Source: Pleurodeles waltl (lineage: Eukaryota; Chordata; Amphibia; Caudata; Salamandridae). Taken from it: a stretch of DNA of 64,000 nt. The notes under the pieces were generated by a model, which searched no databases, was not told the origin of the DNA, and saw only the letters and a list, made by a program, of their open reading frames with translations. The stretch lies in contig NC_090450.1 of the NCBI RefSeq assembly GCF_031143425.1, forward strand, positions 221,227,442 through 221,291,441, written 5' to 3'. Position numbers and translations under genes: made by a program. Shown piece after piece: positions 1 through 10,739 of the stretch. The first letter of the stretch is position 1. Every line of letters begins with the position of its first letter.

Positions 1-8
1 CAGAGGCC

Positions 9-1860
9 ATGAGACAGACAGGTTTGAGACTGTTAACTCCGCAGATCTCGAGTGCGACTATACCGCAGACATCTTTAGCGCAGGCTGGGAATATCTCCTC
101 ACAAGGGTTAACAGCACAACAGTTGAACGACTGGTTCGACAAGCTTAATACTCCACAGACTGCCCCTGCAGCAGCAGGGAGAACGGAAGGAGAAGAATAC
201 CTGAATTTTGTGAGGTTGGGCATGGAGGCCAATGAGCTTGCTGAAGGGAGCATGGGAGTGAACAGGTTAGAGTCACACACGGAAGCAGAACTGAGATAAT
301 TGTGTCTAAAGATAACTAAAGAAGTGAGCTGGTTGCACCAGAGGTTGGCAAATTTGGCAGATAAATACGGAATCGATTTCGAATATACCAAGCATCTGAA
401 GAGAAGTTACAGGTTAGACTTTGAGCCTAAGGATTTTGAACATATGAGGTCTACCGTGATGAAGGCACACCTCAAGGAGATACTGCAGAGTGCACAAGTT
501 TGGGGAGCTTTAGAAAAGTGGGAAGGCAGATGGGCGAAGAAAAGAGATAAGAGGAAAAACAATTGCATAGAGCAGTCAACAAAGGCATTACCGGATACCA
601 GTGCGGTAAAGATGTTACCCATGAGAGAGACTGCCGGAGGGGTTCTTGTCCATGTGCTGTGGACTAGAGGTGATATTCTGTCATTTACGAATGACTTTCC
701 CAGGCTGAGGGAGAAGCCAATAGAGTGGTATCAACAGACAGACAGGTTTGAGTAGCTTGCAAAATGTCTTTGGGAAGACCTGAATACTCTCTTTGAGATC
801 ATAGTCCCAGTTGATTTGTGGCTTGAATGCAAGATGGGCATGGATAGACTGACCAAGGAACCGGCAAGGGACAGGATCACAGGAGCACCGTCTCCTGAGG
901 TGATGAAGTATTACTATAAGGTGATTGAGTTCTTGAAATCAAGGGTTTCGCCGAAGAATATTGATTGGCAAAAGATTGATTGGACGGCTCAGGAAGCCAA
1001 GGAGTCAATACATGCCTATTCTGAGAGGTTGTTGAAGGTGTTCAAGCACTACAGTGGTACAGGGGTTGTTGAGGCGAAGGACATGAATCACCTTGTGTTT
1101 AGATTTGTTGAAGGGTTGAGACCTGAGATTAGCCAGATGATTAAGAATCACTTTATTTGCTGGCAAGCAAAGCCGATTGATGAGGTGTTGCAGTATGCGA
1201 AGTACTGTAGTGACAAAATCGAGCTGAAGCAGAGAAAGTTGAAGGAGAAGGCGGTGGTGATGCAAATTAAAGCAGCACAGTCAGGGATGCAGGGAGGTTG
1301 CTTTCAGCAGATGGTGCAACAGCCGCAAGGGAACGGGATGTTTCAAGTGCAAGTGAGAGGCAGAGGTCTAGAGGTTTTGTGAATCGAAGTCCAGATTTGA
1401 ACACTGTAGTGGTTCAAAGTGATGTGCAGGGGATGAAGAAGATGTTACCTTGTTATGCCTGCGGGGTCATTGGACATTGGAAACGGGAGTGCCTGATGAT
1501 GGTGCAGGAGTGTGTTGTTCAACAAAGCAATGATGTCAGTTCATTCCAAAATGTGAGAGGACCGAGATTGAAAGGTCCGAATCTGAATTTTCAGAATAAC
1601 GTGAATCAGATTCAGGGTTTTCAACCCATGCAGAAGGTGCAAATGCCAGGTATACAGCTGATGCAGTTACAACAAATGCAACAGCCAGTTCCCATGGTAC
1701 CTAGACAGCAAATGCAAGTGCCTTTAGCACCAATGGAACAGCAGCAGGTGATGCTTCCTCAACAGGTCACAGGTCAAAGAATGAGTCAAAGTAACACAGT
1801 ACAGCAGTTCCCATTGCGTGGTGAGAATGGAATAAACGATGAATGGTTGGATGAGAGTTC
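9..1860 (+). pseudogene. gag: ERV1 Gag (matrix, capsid, nucleocapsid), broken
   Basis: Structural polyprotein relic. One frame runs from about position 9 to 1382 with in-frame stops at 297-299 and 753-755. It contains a capsid-like segment (FTNDFPRLREKP near 690) and a major-homology-like stretch around 990-1040 (QEAKESIHAYSERL). A frameshift near 1340-1380 moves coding to a second frame with an RG-rich stretch and one CCHC zinc knuckle at 1451-1492 (C-X2-C-X4-H-X4-C). A Gln/Met-rich linker follows (about 1600-1800). A single knuckle is usual for gammaretrovirus-like Gag. The N-terminus may lie upstream of the window. Segments match the relics at 45884-47144 and 55983-56480, which supports a family-specific Gag. 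Confidence 0.82.
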
Positions 1861-2278
1861 GGATAGTGAGGAGTGTAGGCTTGCAGCGTCCTTAGAGGTA
1901 GATCAGAAAGGACCCTATGTTCATATAAAGGTGATGGGTCACAAGGTTTCATTCTTGGTTGACACAGGAGCTACACGCTCTACAGTCAGAAGTGCAGAGG
2001 TTCAGAAGCTGCCTCTTTCGGGACGTGCAGTTAAGGTAGTGGGAGTAGCAAACCAACTCTTGACTAACCCGATCACAGATCCAGTTCAGGTCGAGCATGG
2101 CACTTTTCAAAGGCTGCATAGATTTGTGGTCTGCAGTTCAAGTCCTGTGTCCCTACTGGGAAGAGACTTACTGTGCAAGACAAGGTGTTCAATCACCTGT
2201 TCAAATGAGGGAATTGAGGTTCAGACAAACAGTGATGATGAGGGAGAAGAGGAGCAAGTTTCAGAGCCTGAAACCTAG
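1861..2278 (+). pseudogene. pro: ERV1 aspartic protease
   Basis: Retroviral protease in the same frame as the nucleocapsid, with no stop between them. The active-site box VDTGATRSTV lies near 1957-1986 and keeps the catalytic Asp-Thr-Gly. The C-terminal LLGRDLL box near 2150-2170 is the usual second conserved element of retropepsins. The frame ends at a TAG (2276-2278), then continues in the same frame into reverse transcriptase. That TAG could be a readthrough signal or simple decay; with many other stops in pol I favour decay. No frameshift lies within the protease itself. Confidence 0.8.
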
Positions 2279-3409
2279 ACTACAGACGAGGAGTACCCTC
2301 TGATTAGCTTTTTCCCGATGTTCACAGTGGCCGATCTCCCAGCAGACTTGCAGGGAACAGTCCAAGAGAAAGTGTGGGATTTGACAGGGAAAGAAATAGG
2401 ACTGATAAAAGGAGTAGAACCAGTTAAAGTCAGTGTGAAGCCCAATGCTGTGTTCCCCCAGCTACCGCAGTATCATATGGCGCAGGATGTCCTTATTAAG
2501 GTTGCGCAATTAATTGCAGACTTTGTGGAACAAGGAGCCTTGAAGGAAGTGATGAGCAGCCCATGTAATTCACCAATAATGGGACTGAGAAAGCCCTGTG
2601 GGAAGGTTCGAATTGTCCAAGATTTGAGAAAGGTCAATGACATAATGGTGAAATGCTGCCCAGTGGTGCCAAATCCAGCCGTGATTATGTTTCAGATTCC
2701 ATGTGATGCAGAATGGTTCACAGTAATTGATTTGTCCCAAGCATTCTTTTCTGTGCCTCTTCATGAAGACAGCCAATTTCTCTTCAGTTTTAAATTCCTG
2801 GACAAGGTTTACAGTTGGTGTCGAATTCCTCAAGGGTTTTCGTAATCACCTTCCATATTCAATCAGATACTGAAGAAGGATTTGGAGCTGTTGGAATTGC
2901 CTTTTCAATCGACTTTAGTGCAGTACATTGACGATTTGTTGATCGCTTCTAAAACAAGGGATGAGTGCAAATATGATTCGATTGCCTTACTGAATCACCT
3001 GGGAAAGAATGGACACAAGGTGTCCCCAAAGAAATTGCAATATTGCCAGAAAGAGGTAAAGTACTTGGGTCATCAAATTGAGAAAGGGTCGAGGAAATTA
3101 TTCAGGGAAAGTGTAACTGCACTGTTACAGATGAATCCCCCAACAAAACGAAGAGATTTTAGGATGTTTCTAGGAATGGTAGGTTACTGTCATCAGTGGA
3201 TCCCAAATTTCTCAGTCATCTCCAAGCCATTGGTGAGACTGACAGTCAAAAAAGGGCCAGACATTATAGTGTTGAAAGAAAAGGAAATGAAAGCTTTTAC
3301 TGAGTTAAGGGATAGCATGTGCAGGGCTCCAGCTTTAGGTATGCCTGATTACACGAAGCCTTTTGTTCTTTTTTTCATTAACGTGATGCTTGTTCTTTGT
3401 CTGTCCTGA
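2279..3409 (+). pseudogene. pol: ERV1 reverse transcriptase
   Basis: RNA-directed DNA polymerase domain that copies viral RNA into DNA. Visible motifs are VRIVQDLRKVN (near 2605), FTVIDLSQAFFSVPL (near 2720, first catalytic Asp), RIPQGFS (near 2822) and QYIDDLLIAS (2921-2950, catalytic Asp pair). An in-frame TAA just after the PQGFS box separates palm and fingers from the YIDD box, and both sides share one frame. After the thumb and connection region (FLGMVGYCHQWIPNF, near 3170) the frame is lost near 3395-3410. YIDD instead of the gammaretroviral YVDD is a minor variant. Confidence 0.88.
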
Positions 3410-4434
3410 CATAGGTCCATGGAGGTGTAAACCGACCAATAGCATATTTTTCAGCTACTTTGGACCCAGTTGCAGCAGCCTTGCTGGGTTGTCTGCGCGC
3501 AGTAGCAGCAGTTGGTCAAAGCCTCACACAGTGTGAACGTATAGTGATGGGACATCCTATAACAGTCATGGTCCCTCACTCAGTTGAAATCCTGGTGACC
3601 CGTACTAAAACACAGCACATGACAAATGCAAGACTGACTAAATGTGAAACGATTATATTGGGGTCACCAAATGTAACGTTGCAAAGATGTACAGTGTTGA
3701 ACCCGGCAACTTTGCTTCCAAATGAAAACACAGAGGTTGAAAATGTCGAAGATGTAGAACATGATTGTCTTGAGGTAACAGAAATGTACACCAAACCGAG
3801 GCCTGATATTAAAGATACCCAATTGGAAGAAAATTACCAAATTATCTTTGTCGATGGTTCATGTTTGAGAGACTCAGTAGTACTGAGAACCGGATATGCT
3901 GTATGCAAGATTTCTGGCATCTTGGAAACGTCTTGGCTTCAAAGAGTAAATTCTGCCCAAGTAGCTGAACTGGTCACTCTTACTAGAGCTTGCCATGCCG
4001 CTGCCCAGTTGAGAGTGACTATCTATACTGATAGCCGATATGGATTCGGAATTGTCCATGATTTTGGCCAACTCTGGCCACAGAGGGGCTTCTTGACCTC
4101 TTCTGGTTCGCCAGTGAAAAATTGTGAAAGAATTAAGGAGTTGTTGCACATGATTCAGTTACCTCATGAAATTGCCGTGGTAAAATGTAGTGTTCACCTG
4201 AAGTCACAAAACTTTGTTTCAGTGGGAAATGGATATGCGGATCAAGTCGCAAGATTTTGTGCATTGAATTGTACATCATTTAAAGATCAGTGGGAATTGT
4301 TACCTGAAACAGAAAATGAGACATGCACAGGTTACGCCTTAAGGGTGATTGATACGTTAGAAGAACTGAGATTGTTGCAGGGACGTGCCAGCAAAGATGA
4401 AAAGCGTTCTTGGGTTAGGATGCAATGCGTATAA
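3410..4434 (+). pseudogene. pol: ERV1 connection domain and RNase H
   Basis: The frame from about 3436 to 4434 holds the tether or connection region and then ribonuclease H, which removes RNA from the RNA-DNA hybrid. Catalytic carboxylates can be placed: VDGS (Asp, near 3850), AELVTL (Glu, near 3965), YTDSRY (Asp, near 4027) and the Asp of NGYADQVA (near 4230-4250). All four acidic positions are present, although the domain is disconnected from RT by a frameshift and from integrase by a TAA at 4432-4434. The linker of roughly 100 residues between connection and RNase H is acidic and weakly conserved. Confidence 0.83.
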
Positions 4435-5459
4435 AGACCAGATGACTTATGGGTTTCAGACGAAGGGAAAATGGTCCTGCCAAACAGTTTTTTGTCACAA
4501 TTTGTGAGGTTTTACCATGGTCAAGCACATATTGGGAGGGATGCCATGATCACGTTGTTCAAGATTGACTGGTTTAATCTGAAATTCAGACAAGCTGCAG
4601 AAGTGATTTGCCATAGGTGTATCATCTGTCAGCAGATGAATGCGGGGAAAGGGACAGTGGTGAATTTGAGCCACATTGTGAGAGCTGGAGGTCCATTTAG
4701 CAGAATGTAACTGGATTTTATTGAGCTGCCTGTGTGTGGAGGTTTGAGGTATGTGTTGGTGATTGTGTGTATCTTTAGTCATTGGACTGAAGCATACCCT
4801 ACACGCAGGAATGACAGCCTCACAGTAGCGAAGCTGCTGCTTAGGGAATTGATACCACGTTTCGGGTTTCTGATCTCTTTAAAATCAGATAGGGGAAGTA
4901 ACTTCAACAACGAGGTGGTTAAGCTATTGTGTGCAGCATTGAACATTCAACAGAAGCTGCATTGTAGTTACCGCCCTGAAGCATCAGGATTAGTGGAGCA
5001 GATGAATGGTGCCCTGAAGTCAAGAATGGCGTAAATGTGTGCAGCCACAAATTTAAAATGGCCCGATGCATTACCTTTGGTGTTAATGTCAATGAGAAAT
5101 ACACCTAACAAGAAAACAGGACTGTCTCCTCATGAGATTCTCATGGGCCGAGCTATGAGTTTGCCCGCAGTGCCTGCGAATGCTCTTATGAATATCACCG
5201 ATGATATGGTGTTGGACTACTGCACGGGTCTGGCTGATGTGGTCCGCTCTTTTTCTCACCAGGTGGAAGCTACCACCCTGCCACCGATAAATGATCCAGG
5301 ACACAGCCTGAAAGCTGGTGACTGGGTTGTCATCAAGAAACACGTAAGGAAGGCGTGTTTGGAGCCACGTTGAAAGGGGCCATCCCAAGTGATACTGACA
5401 ACTACTACTGTGAAGTGTGAGGGAATTCCGAACTGGATCCATGCCAGTGCACAAAGAAG
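4435..5459 (+). pseudogene. pol: ERV1 integrase
   Basis: The N-terminal HHCC zinc module spans roughly 4510-4640 (H-X3-H-like start, then CHRCIICQQ). The DDE catalytic core follows, with first Asp in LDFIEL (near 4711, just after an in-frame TAA), second in KSDRGSNF (near 4885) and Glu in SGLVEQMNGALK (near 4990). A TAA at 5032-5034 and a TGA at 5371-5373 interrupt the same frame. The C-terminal part has LKAGDWVVIKKH (near 5310), the SH3-like domain typical of gammaretrovirus-type integrases. The triad is visible but the frame is broken at three places, so the copy is not functional as it stands. Confidence 0.87.
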
Positions 5460-6098
5460 GTGACATGTCCTACTGATGAGGAAGTTGAGTTGTTGAAAGT
5501 ACCAACAACGGAAAAGGAAGTCTCAGGGCCGGAGAGTAATCGAAGGGGAAGTGAGACAGAAGGAGAGCCCGTTGAGGATGGCTTGGTCACTCCAGTAAGA
5601 GACGAAGGAGAAGAGGTCCAGAGGGGTGACGGTGAGCCTATCTCAACTGAGGCGACAGGTGAGCCTAATCAGAGGGAGGTTCTCCCAGAAGCAGACGATT
5701 ATGGGAATGAGCTAGAGCATTTGACAGACCCAGAAGGGAAAGGTGTTGAGGTGGAAGAGAGTCAGAGTGTCCACACTCCTCCTGAGCAGATTGTAAGTCC
5801 AACAAGAGAAAACACCATAGAGCAAGAGGAGGGCGAAGGGTTGCCAAATGAAAGATCAAAAACAAAAGTGACATTGAAAGGAGATAAGTGGCCAGAGTTG
5901 CAAGTGAAAAGGGGTGAAGTGGTTGTTGAAGATGCATTAGAGGAAGAAGTTGATACAACAAGGAGACAAGATCTAAGGGAAGGAGAGCTGCAAGATGATC
6001 GAAAGTTGAAAAGAAAGAGAGTAGCAAACAGAAGGTACGCAGGTCCTGAATGGGTGTATGCAACGACAGCTGAATGGCAACAAGAGTTTTTGGCGTAG
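5460..6098 (+). pseudogene. ERV1 acidic C-terminal Pol extension (or separate ORF)
   Basis: An uninterrupted 212-codon frame follows the integrase, one frame off from it. It is extremely rich in Glu, Asp, Gly and Thr, has low sequence complexity, and ends in a basic then aromatic motif (KLKRKR, then WVYATTAEWQQEFLA). The preceding sequence still carries the conserved integrase end (GIPNWIHASAQRR), and a single-base shift would join it to this acidic tail, so I read it as a C-terminal Pol extension. It could also be an independent accessory protein; no start-codon context decides this. I recognise no domain. Confidence 0.6.
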
Positions 6099-6417
6099 TC
6101 TGGCTGGAGAGACTGAATTGGTTTAAAACAATAGAATTAAAGCAAAAACAAAATTAAGAAAAGAGACTGAGAATTTACCGGATGAGACTTTGACAACCTG
6201 AATTGACTCTTGAAAAAAAAGATTTTGACAAGCTGCTAGCCTGAATTGACAAAGACCCTGGGAGTGCAACTACAAGCTATATATAATTGCTGAAGAAAGA
6301 CTTTCGTTTGTCTGACTTTTGCTGCGAGAAAAAAAAAAAGGAAAAAGAAGATTTTTCTAACCATCCTCCATTGTTGTTTGTATTAACCATCATTCACTTT
6401 CTGATTCTTTACAGATC
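6099..6417 (+). promoter_or_regulatory. pol-env spacer with env splice acceptor
   Basis: Non-coding spacer of about 320 bp, A-rich, with poly-A runs near 6210 and 6330. It ends in a pyrimidine-rich tract and CTTTACAG (6407-6414) three bases before the env ATG at 6418. This is a good 3' splice site for a subgenomic env message. No other feature was seen. Confidence 0.6.
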
Positions 6418-8312
6418 ATGGCTAACACTAGTCAGGATACTAGAGGGACTAGGCGTGTAAATATTTGGGTTTTGGTAAAGTAAATTAGCACTTGTATAGT
6501 GCACTACTCACCCATTAGGGTCTCAAGGCGCTGTACTCATACTGCTATGGAACCCCTCCTGGCATTTCCCTGTGAGGCACCCACTCCTGAGCACCCCCAG
6601 GGTAAAGCCAGGCATCCAAGCACTGTTGGGGCTGTTGTGGAGATTAAGCAAGCTATTGCCCAGAGTTGCAGAGTGGGACCCATGAATTAGATTAGGCACC
6701 GAGGCGAGAATTATCTGGTCAAGTGGAATTGAGCCCAAGACCTGCCGAAGCGGGACTTGAACCCTGGTCTTGAGCCAGATCTCTGCTTCAGGGTCTGCCG
6801 CTCTAACCATTGAGCCACACTTCTCCACTTTAGGTGTTGTGTGTGTGATATTCATTGTGGTTGTGGTTGTGGGTATGACATTAATGGATAAGAGTGGGGC
6901 TAACAATGCTACAATTCCTGAAACTACCACTACACTAACAGCTTGGGAGGGGTTCGAGCAGGATAAAAGATATTTGCATGAGGGAACTAAAGCAAAAGGG
7001 GAACTCTCGACAAATGTTTTCTATCGCTTGCTGAGTGAGTATGTTGACACAATGAATGCGAAAGATTACTTTGTGTGTACACAGATTCCTGCTTCAGTAC
7101 AAGAGGGGGCTACCTACCATAGTCTGCCACTAATGTAGGGGGTTAGTTGTAGTTTGTTGCTAACAAGATTGTATAACCAGGAAGAGATTCAATACTTTTA
7201 CTCAAATTATGACTTTGTGTGTTTTCCTATGTGCATATAATAGAGGATTTGAGTGAGGTAGGTAGACACTATATTATAAAGTTAGTTAAAGGCTTCTTTG
7301 AGTCAACATTGACTATTAGTACGTCTTATGCACACTGCAATAACTTGACATGCTTGCTTACACCTGTAGAGAAAAGCTTTCTAGATCACACAGAAGATAG
7401 AAGAAGGGCATTAAAGGGCAAGTTAGAAAAAGGATTGCAGCAGCGGGCTTTTGCTAGTAGTGAAGGTTATGGTGCAATTAGAGAACAAGGGAAGCTAGCT
7501 TTAGATGCATTACACGTGGGGAAGCTTTGCATATCTAGGCCGAAATCATATTATGACAATGTGTTTGTGGGAATGAGTGAATGTAAGCATGTGTTTCTGC
7601 TTCGGAGTAAATGGACGTTCATGTTAAATGGACAGGATCCTGCTATCCCAGGGATCGATTATATATGTGGACTTAATGCTTATTACCGTCTTCCAAAGGG
7701 CTGGTATGGCACATGTTATTTGGGGATAGTTTTCCCTAAGATATATCAACTTGACGATTTGAAAAGGTTTCCGAAATTGTCTGAATTACATCATACTAGA
7801 CAGAAGAGAGAAACTGCTGCAGTGTAGTAGGAGACATATTTGGGGGCGATAATTCCTTCAGTGGGAGTTATCTTAATCTCCATAAAGATTCGAAAGTTGT
7901 CTACTATTGTGGATTACATGCTGACAAACTTTTCAGGAGCTATACTTCTGATGGATACTGAACTTGATGCGGAGAGGGCTATGACATTTCAAAACAGGCT
8001 TGCTTTAGACATACTTTTGGCAAAAAATGGCAGAGTTTGTAAGATGCTTAATGAGCGTCATTGTTGTGCCTACATACCAGAGAATAGTAATGAGATTAGA
8101 AGTATGCTTACTAACTTGACTAAGGATAGTTCGGACTAGAAGGAATTGAAAGGACCAGGTGTTTGGGAAAAGGTTGGTAAGGGATTTGCTTCAGTAGGAA
8201 ATTGGCTTAGTAACATTTGGCATGGGATATTGTCTAAAATAATACAGAGGATATTGATTGTTATAGCTTGTTCATTTGGATTGTGGGTGGCATGTAAATT
8301 AGCAAAAGAATA
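6418..8312 (+). pseudogene. env: ERV1 envelope glycoprotein, split by a SINE
   Basis: Env mediates receptor binding and membrane fusion in retroviruses. The start ATG follows a splice acceptor. The first 21 codons lead into a SINE (6476-6828), after which a hydrophobic signal segment resumes (VVCVIFIVVVVVG). The surface subunit runs to about 7800 with stops near 7136 and frame changes near 7200. It ends with a furin-type RQKR (near 7800). The transmembrane subunit follows with stops at 7825-7827 and 8137-8139 in one frame: a heptad region, an LQNR-like segment, a cysteine cluster (CKMLNERHCC, spacing C-X7-CC), then a membrane anchor (ILIVIACSFGLWVACKL, near 8255-8305). The cysteine spacing is one residue longer than the usual gammaretroviral C-X6-CC. 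Confidence 0.82.
6476..6828 (-). mobile_element. tRNA-headed SINE with L2-like 3' tail
   Basis: Read on the minus strand, the 5' head carries an RNA polymerase III A box (TGGCTCAATGGTTAGAGC at 6817-6800) and B box (GGTTCAAGTCCC at 6763-6752). The unrelated body runs to a 3' tail. The tail segment at 6504-6532 matches 26 of 29 bases of the 3' end of the L2-like LINE at 12950-12978. This is the classic architecture of a SINE that borrows a LINE's reverse transcriptase through a shared tail. Imperfect flanking repeats (TTTGGGTTTTGG at 6464-6475 and TTTAGGTGTTGTG at 6829-6841) may be the target duplication. It lies antisense inside the env signal-peptide region. Confidence 0.85.
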
Positions 8313-8475
8313 AAATTGAAAGTGGTGAAAAATAATAAGAGGAGGGGAGAAAAAACAAAGGGAAAAATTGTACAGGGCAAAATATAAGGGGCAGCAAAGA
8401 AGGGAATAAATTGAGATGAGAGAATTTTAATATGTAAAATTTCTGGGTGATGGTTTGTGTGATGACAAGAGTCAT

Positions 8476-8487
8476 CAGAGGAGGGAT
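8476..8487 (+). promoter_or_regulatory. ERV1 polypurine tract
   Basis: AGAGGAGGGAT immediately precedes the TGTTGGAG start of the 3' LTR, as expected for the plus-strand primer of a retrovirus. The 160 bp before it, after the env stop, are purine-rich non-coding sequence. Confidence 0.65.
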
Positions 8488-10114
8488 TGTTGGAGTGTGT
8501 TTTTCGAAAGCAATATTAACATGAAAAGCTTGGAATATATTGTGCGATGAAACTGCATAGAAAACGTGTTTACATAGAAATAATGCACGCGTTTGAAATG
8601 TGCCCACGGGGAGTGGCCACCAATGTATACTAAGATTAATGAATCTTATTAATGCTGAATTAATTATGTACTAATGTTTTGAATTTGTATTAGCACATCA
8701 TAATTAGAGTTATGTATTAGAAGTTGCTTATTAAATTTGAAGGCCTTAGCTTAGCGAGGGTCTGGGCCTAGCTGCCTGGTCTCATATTAAACTGTATTTT
8801 TCTAACGTGCAACGTGCTGTTTTCCTAAAGGACACAAAGCTGTACTTTTCCAGAAGTTAGATGTGTGTAGCCGTAGTAAATTCTTTCTCATGAGACCCGA
8901 CTTGCTCAAGGAGACATTCTTGCCGAATGCAACAGTGTAATTCTCAACAGGTGCAAGGTTGCCTGGACTAGAGGAAAACAATGGAACCACTGACTGGAGC
9001 GTAAAGTGTAACCTTTCTTACCTGACATTCTAACTGATGAAGACGTCAATTACATGAACCAATCGCCAACATGAGAACTGTGGTTTGTGGAAAATTCTGG
9101 TGAAGTGCGTGGAGAATTATTGGACAGAGATAACGATGCACCAACTATTATCCAATGAGGAATTATGAACTAATTAGGTAGATCTGATTTAACGGAGTGA
9201 CTCCAGGAGAGAAGACACTCAGACACCTTTCGAGAGGAGAGACACAGAGACACAGAGAACTTTCACTTTTGTTTCTCCTTTACCCTTAAACAATCCTATA
9301 CTTACCCGATACTTACTTCTACTCCATATGAGGGAAGAGTCCCATTCCTTAGCTATGCTGTACTGAGACTTTGCCCCGTTCTATCTCTGCTGATGGTGAA
9401 TCGACTGATGTCCTGAGGACAAAGACTGACACTGTTTGCTGATCCTTTGGACTGGTAACTATCCGATGCTAATTTTTAATTGTCTGTTTGCTTTTCCTTT
9501 CTAGGTACCAACTGCTACTTTGATAGAGGCCATAGTTTAGATGTTTTCCAAATTCGTGTTTACTAAATTGTTTTGCATGAAGCCCAACATGCTGATGCTA
9601 ATTCGAGGTTAGTTAAGGTGTTCACAAAGAATCTGACGCAAATGGACAAATGACTGAGTTCTTGCTTTGTTGAATCATGTACTAATGAGAAATTGCTAAG
9701 TTGATACATATTGATGATGTGCTGATTACTAAATGATCATAATCTATGCATTAATTAAGTTGTGTTCTGATTGCCAATTAATAGTGGTTATGATGAGCTT
9801 ATTGCTATTGAGACTAATAAACATGATGTTAGATTGTAATAAAACAGGGAAATAAATATCCAAACACTTAACTAAGCTGGCGTGGTTAGTCATGACTGAA
9901 AGGTCATGGTGTATTCAACTTATTGATTCTTATTAAATGTTATTGATTAGCTTGTTGATTAAGTACTGTGATTATTGATTGGGTTACAGATTCATTGATC
10001 TATGATGCCAAAAAGACATCTTGTCCTGGGAAGTCCCCGAACGTGGTCCAAAGGTTCATCGACCTAGGCGTGTCTCGTTTTAAGCTCACCTATCAAGGCT
10101 CTGACGCGCTATCA
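8488..10114 (+). repeat. ERV1 3' LTR
   Basis: It starts TGTTGGAG right after the polypurine tract and ends near GACGCGCTATCA. The end was set by comparison with the minus-strand family copy that terminates at 62069 (GACGTGCTAACA on its own strand). The length of about 1.63 kb is long for a class I LTR. Shared landmarks with other copies are GTGCCCAC..GGAGTGGCC near 8600, AACAATGGAACCACTGACTGGAG near 8980, GCATGAAGCCCAACATGCTGATGCTAAT near 9577, and the Harbinger-free end GTCCAAAGGTTCATCGACCTA near 10045. An AATAAA at 9851-9856 may be the poly-A signal. The partner 5' LTR is outside the window. Confidence 0.8.
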
Positions 10115-10739
10115 ATAGCATTTATAGATGGAAGCACAGAGATTGCACGAGGAAACAAAGGGAGTGTTGCAGGTTTGAGCATTTGTGCCAAGGCTGGTTT
10201 TGGTTCCTAAGATTGGCCCTGAATTCTATAGCAAACCAAATAATGAGGCAACAGACCACAAGACTGGTTTCCTGGAGCCTCTGTTGCACCTAATACAAGG
10301 AGACCACCTGTAAAAATCCAGTTGGTCCACAGAATATGAATATGCAAAACCAATACATATTAATCCTAAAGAGTAGTAACAGTCCGCTTTCTTCCTCAGA
10401 CAGGTGATACTCACTGCCAAGAAAATGAGACCAACTAGTGCACGTTGCCATAGATGCACAAACCTCAGACAAAAGAAGATCTGTGGCATGGTCTGCAAAC
10501 TATGACTTTAAATTTCCTCTAGCACTGTAAACTACGCTCATTAGCATGGACAGCAAGCAGAAAGAAAATAAAGTCACAGGTGAGCTTATACACATTTCAA
10601 ACCACTTGGAAGCAAAAGTATACCTGCTTGAGACCCCTCTGGCAAGCGACCTATAATTGAATAATATTGGTTTACAGATAGGTGATAAATTATTCCACTG
10701 GCCAGAGTGGCCAGAAGCAGGTGTGCTTATACATGATCA
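10115..10739. other. unassigned sequence after ERV1
   Basis: About 625 bp with no convincing reading frame, RNA gene or terminal repeat. The last 100 bp or so already resemble the tandem repeat that follows (GCCAGAGTGGCC, AAAAAGGAGCACACTGCC). I see nothing else in it. Confidence 0.4.

Larger units (their letters stand above)
1..10114 (+). mobile_element. ERV1: endogenous retrovirus, 5' LTR outside window
   Basis: The order of traces is gag, one-knuckle nucleocapsid, aspartic protease, reverse transcriptase, RNase H, HHCC/DDE integrase, env with a transmembrane subunit, polypurine tract and 3' LTR. One CCHC knuckle, a VDTGA protease, a YIDD polymerase box and a gammaretrovirus-style TM subunit place it with gamma/epsilon-like (class I) retroviruses; that placement is inference from motifs. 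The copy is old. Gag has two in-frame stops and a frameshift, pol several stops and frameshifts, and env is split by a SINE and stops. Other LTRs of this family occur at 35215-36815, 56500-57230 and 62069-63235 (minus), and a second gag relic at 45884-47144 and 55983-56480. Confidence 0.9.

Noticed and set aside
5460..6098. Host gene for an acidic protein
   Set aside because: It lies exactly between integrase and env of ERV1, and the integrase end runs toward it, so it is part of the retrovirus.
6750..6830. A tRNA gene on the minus strand
   Set aside because: A and B boxes are present, but the sequence does not fold as a complete cloverleaf by eye and continues into a SINE body.
6770..6835. 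Env start at the ATG at 6770
   Set aside because: That ATG is inside the antisense SINE. The ATG at 6418 after the splice acceptor fits the env signal peptide.
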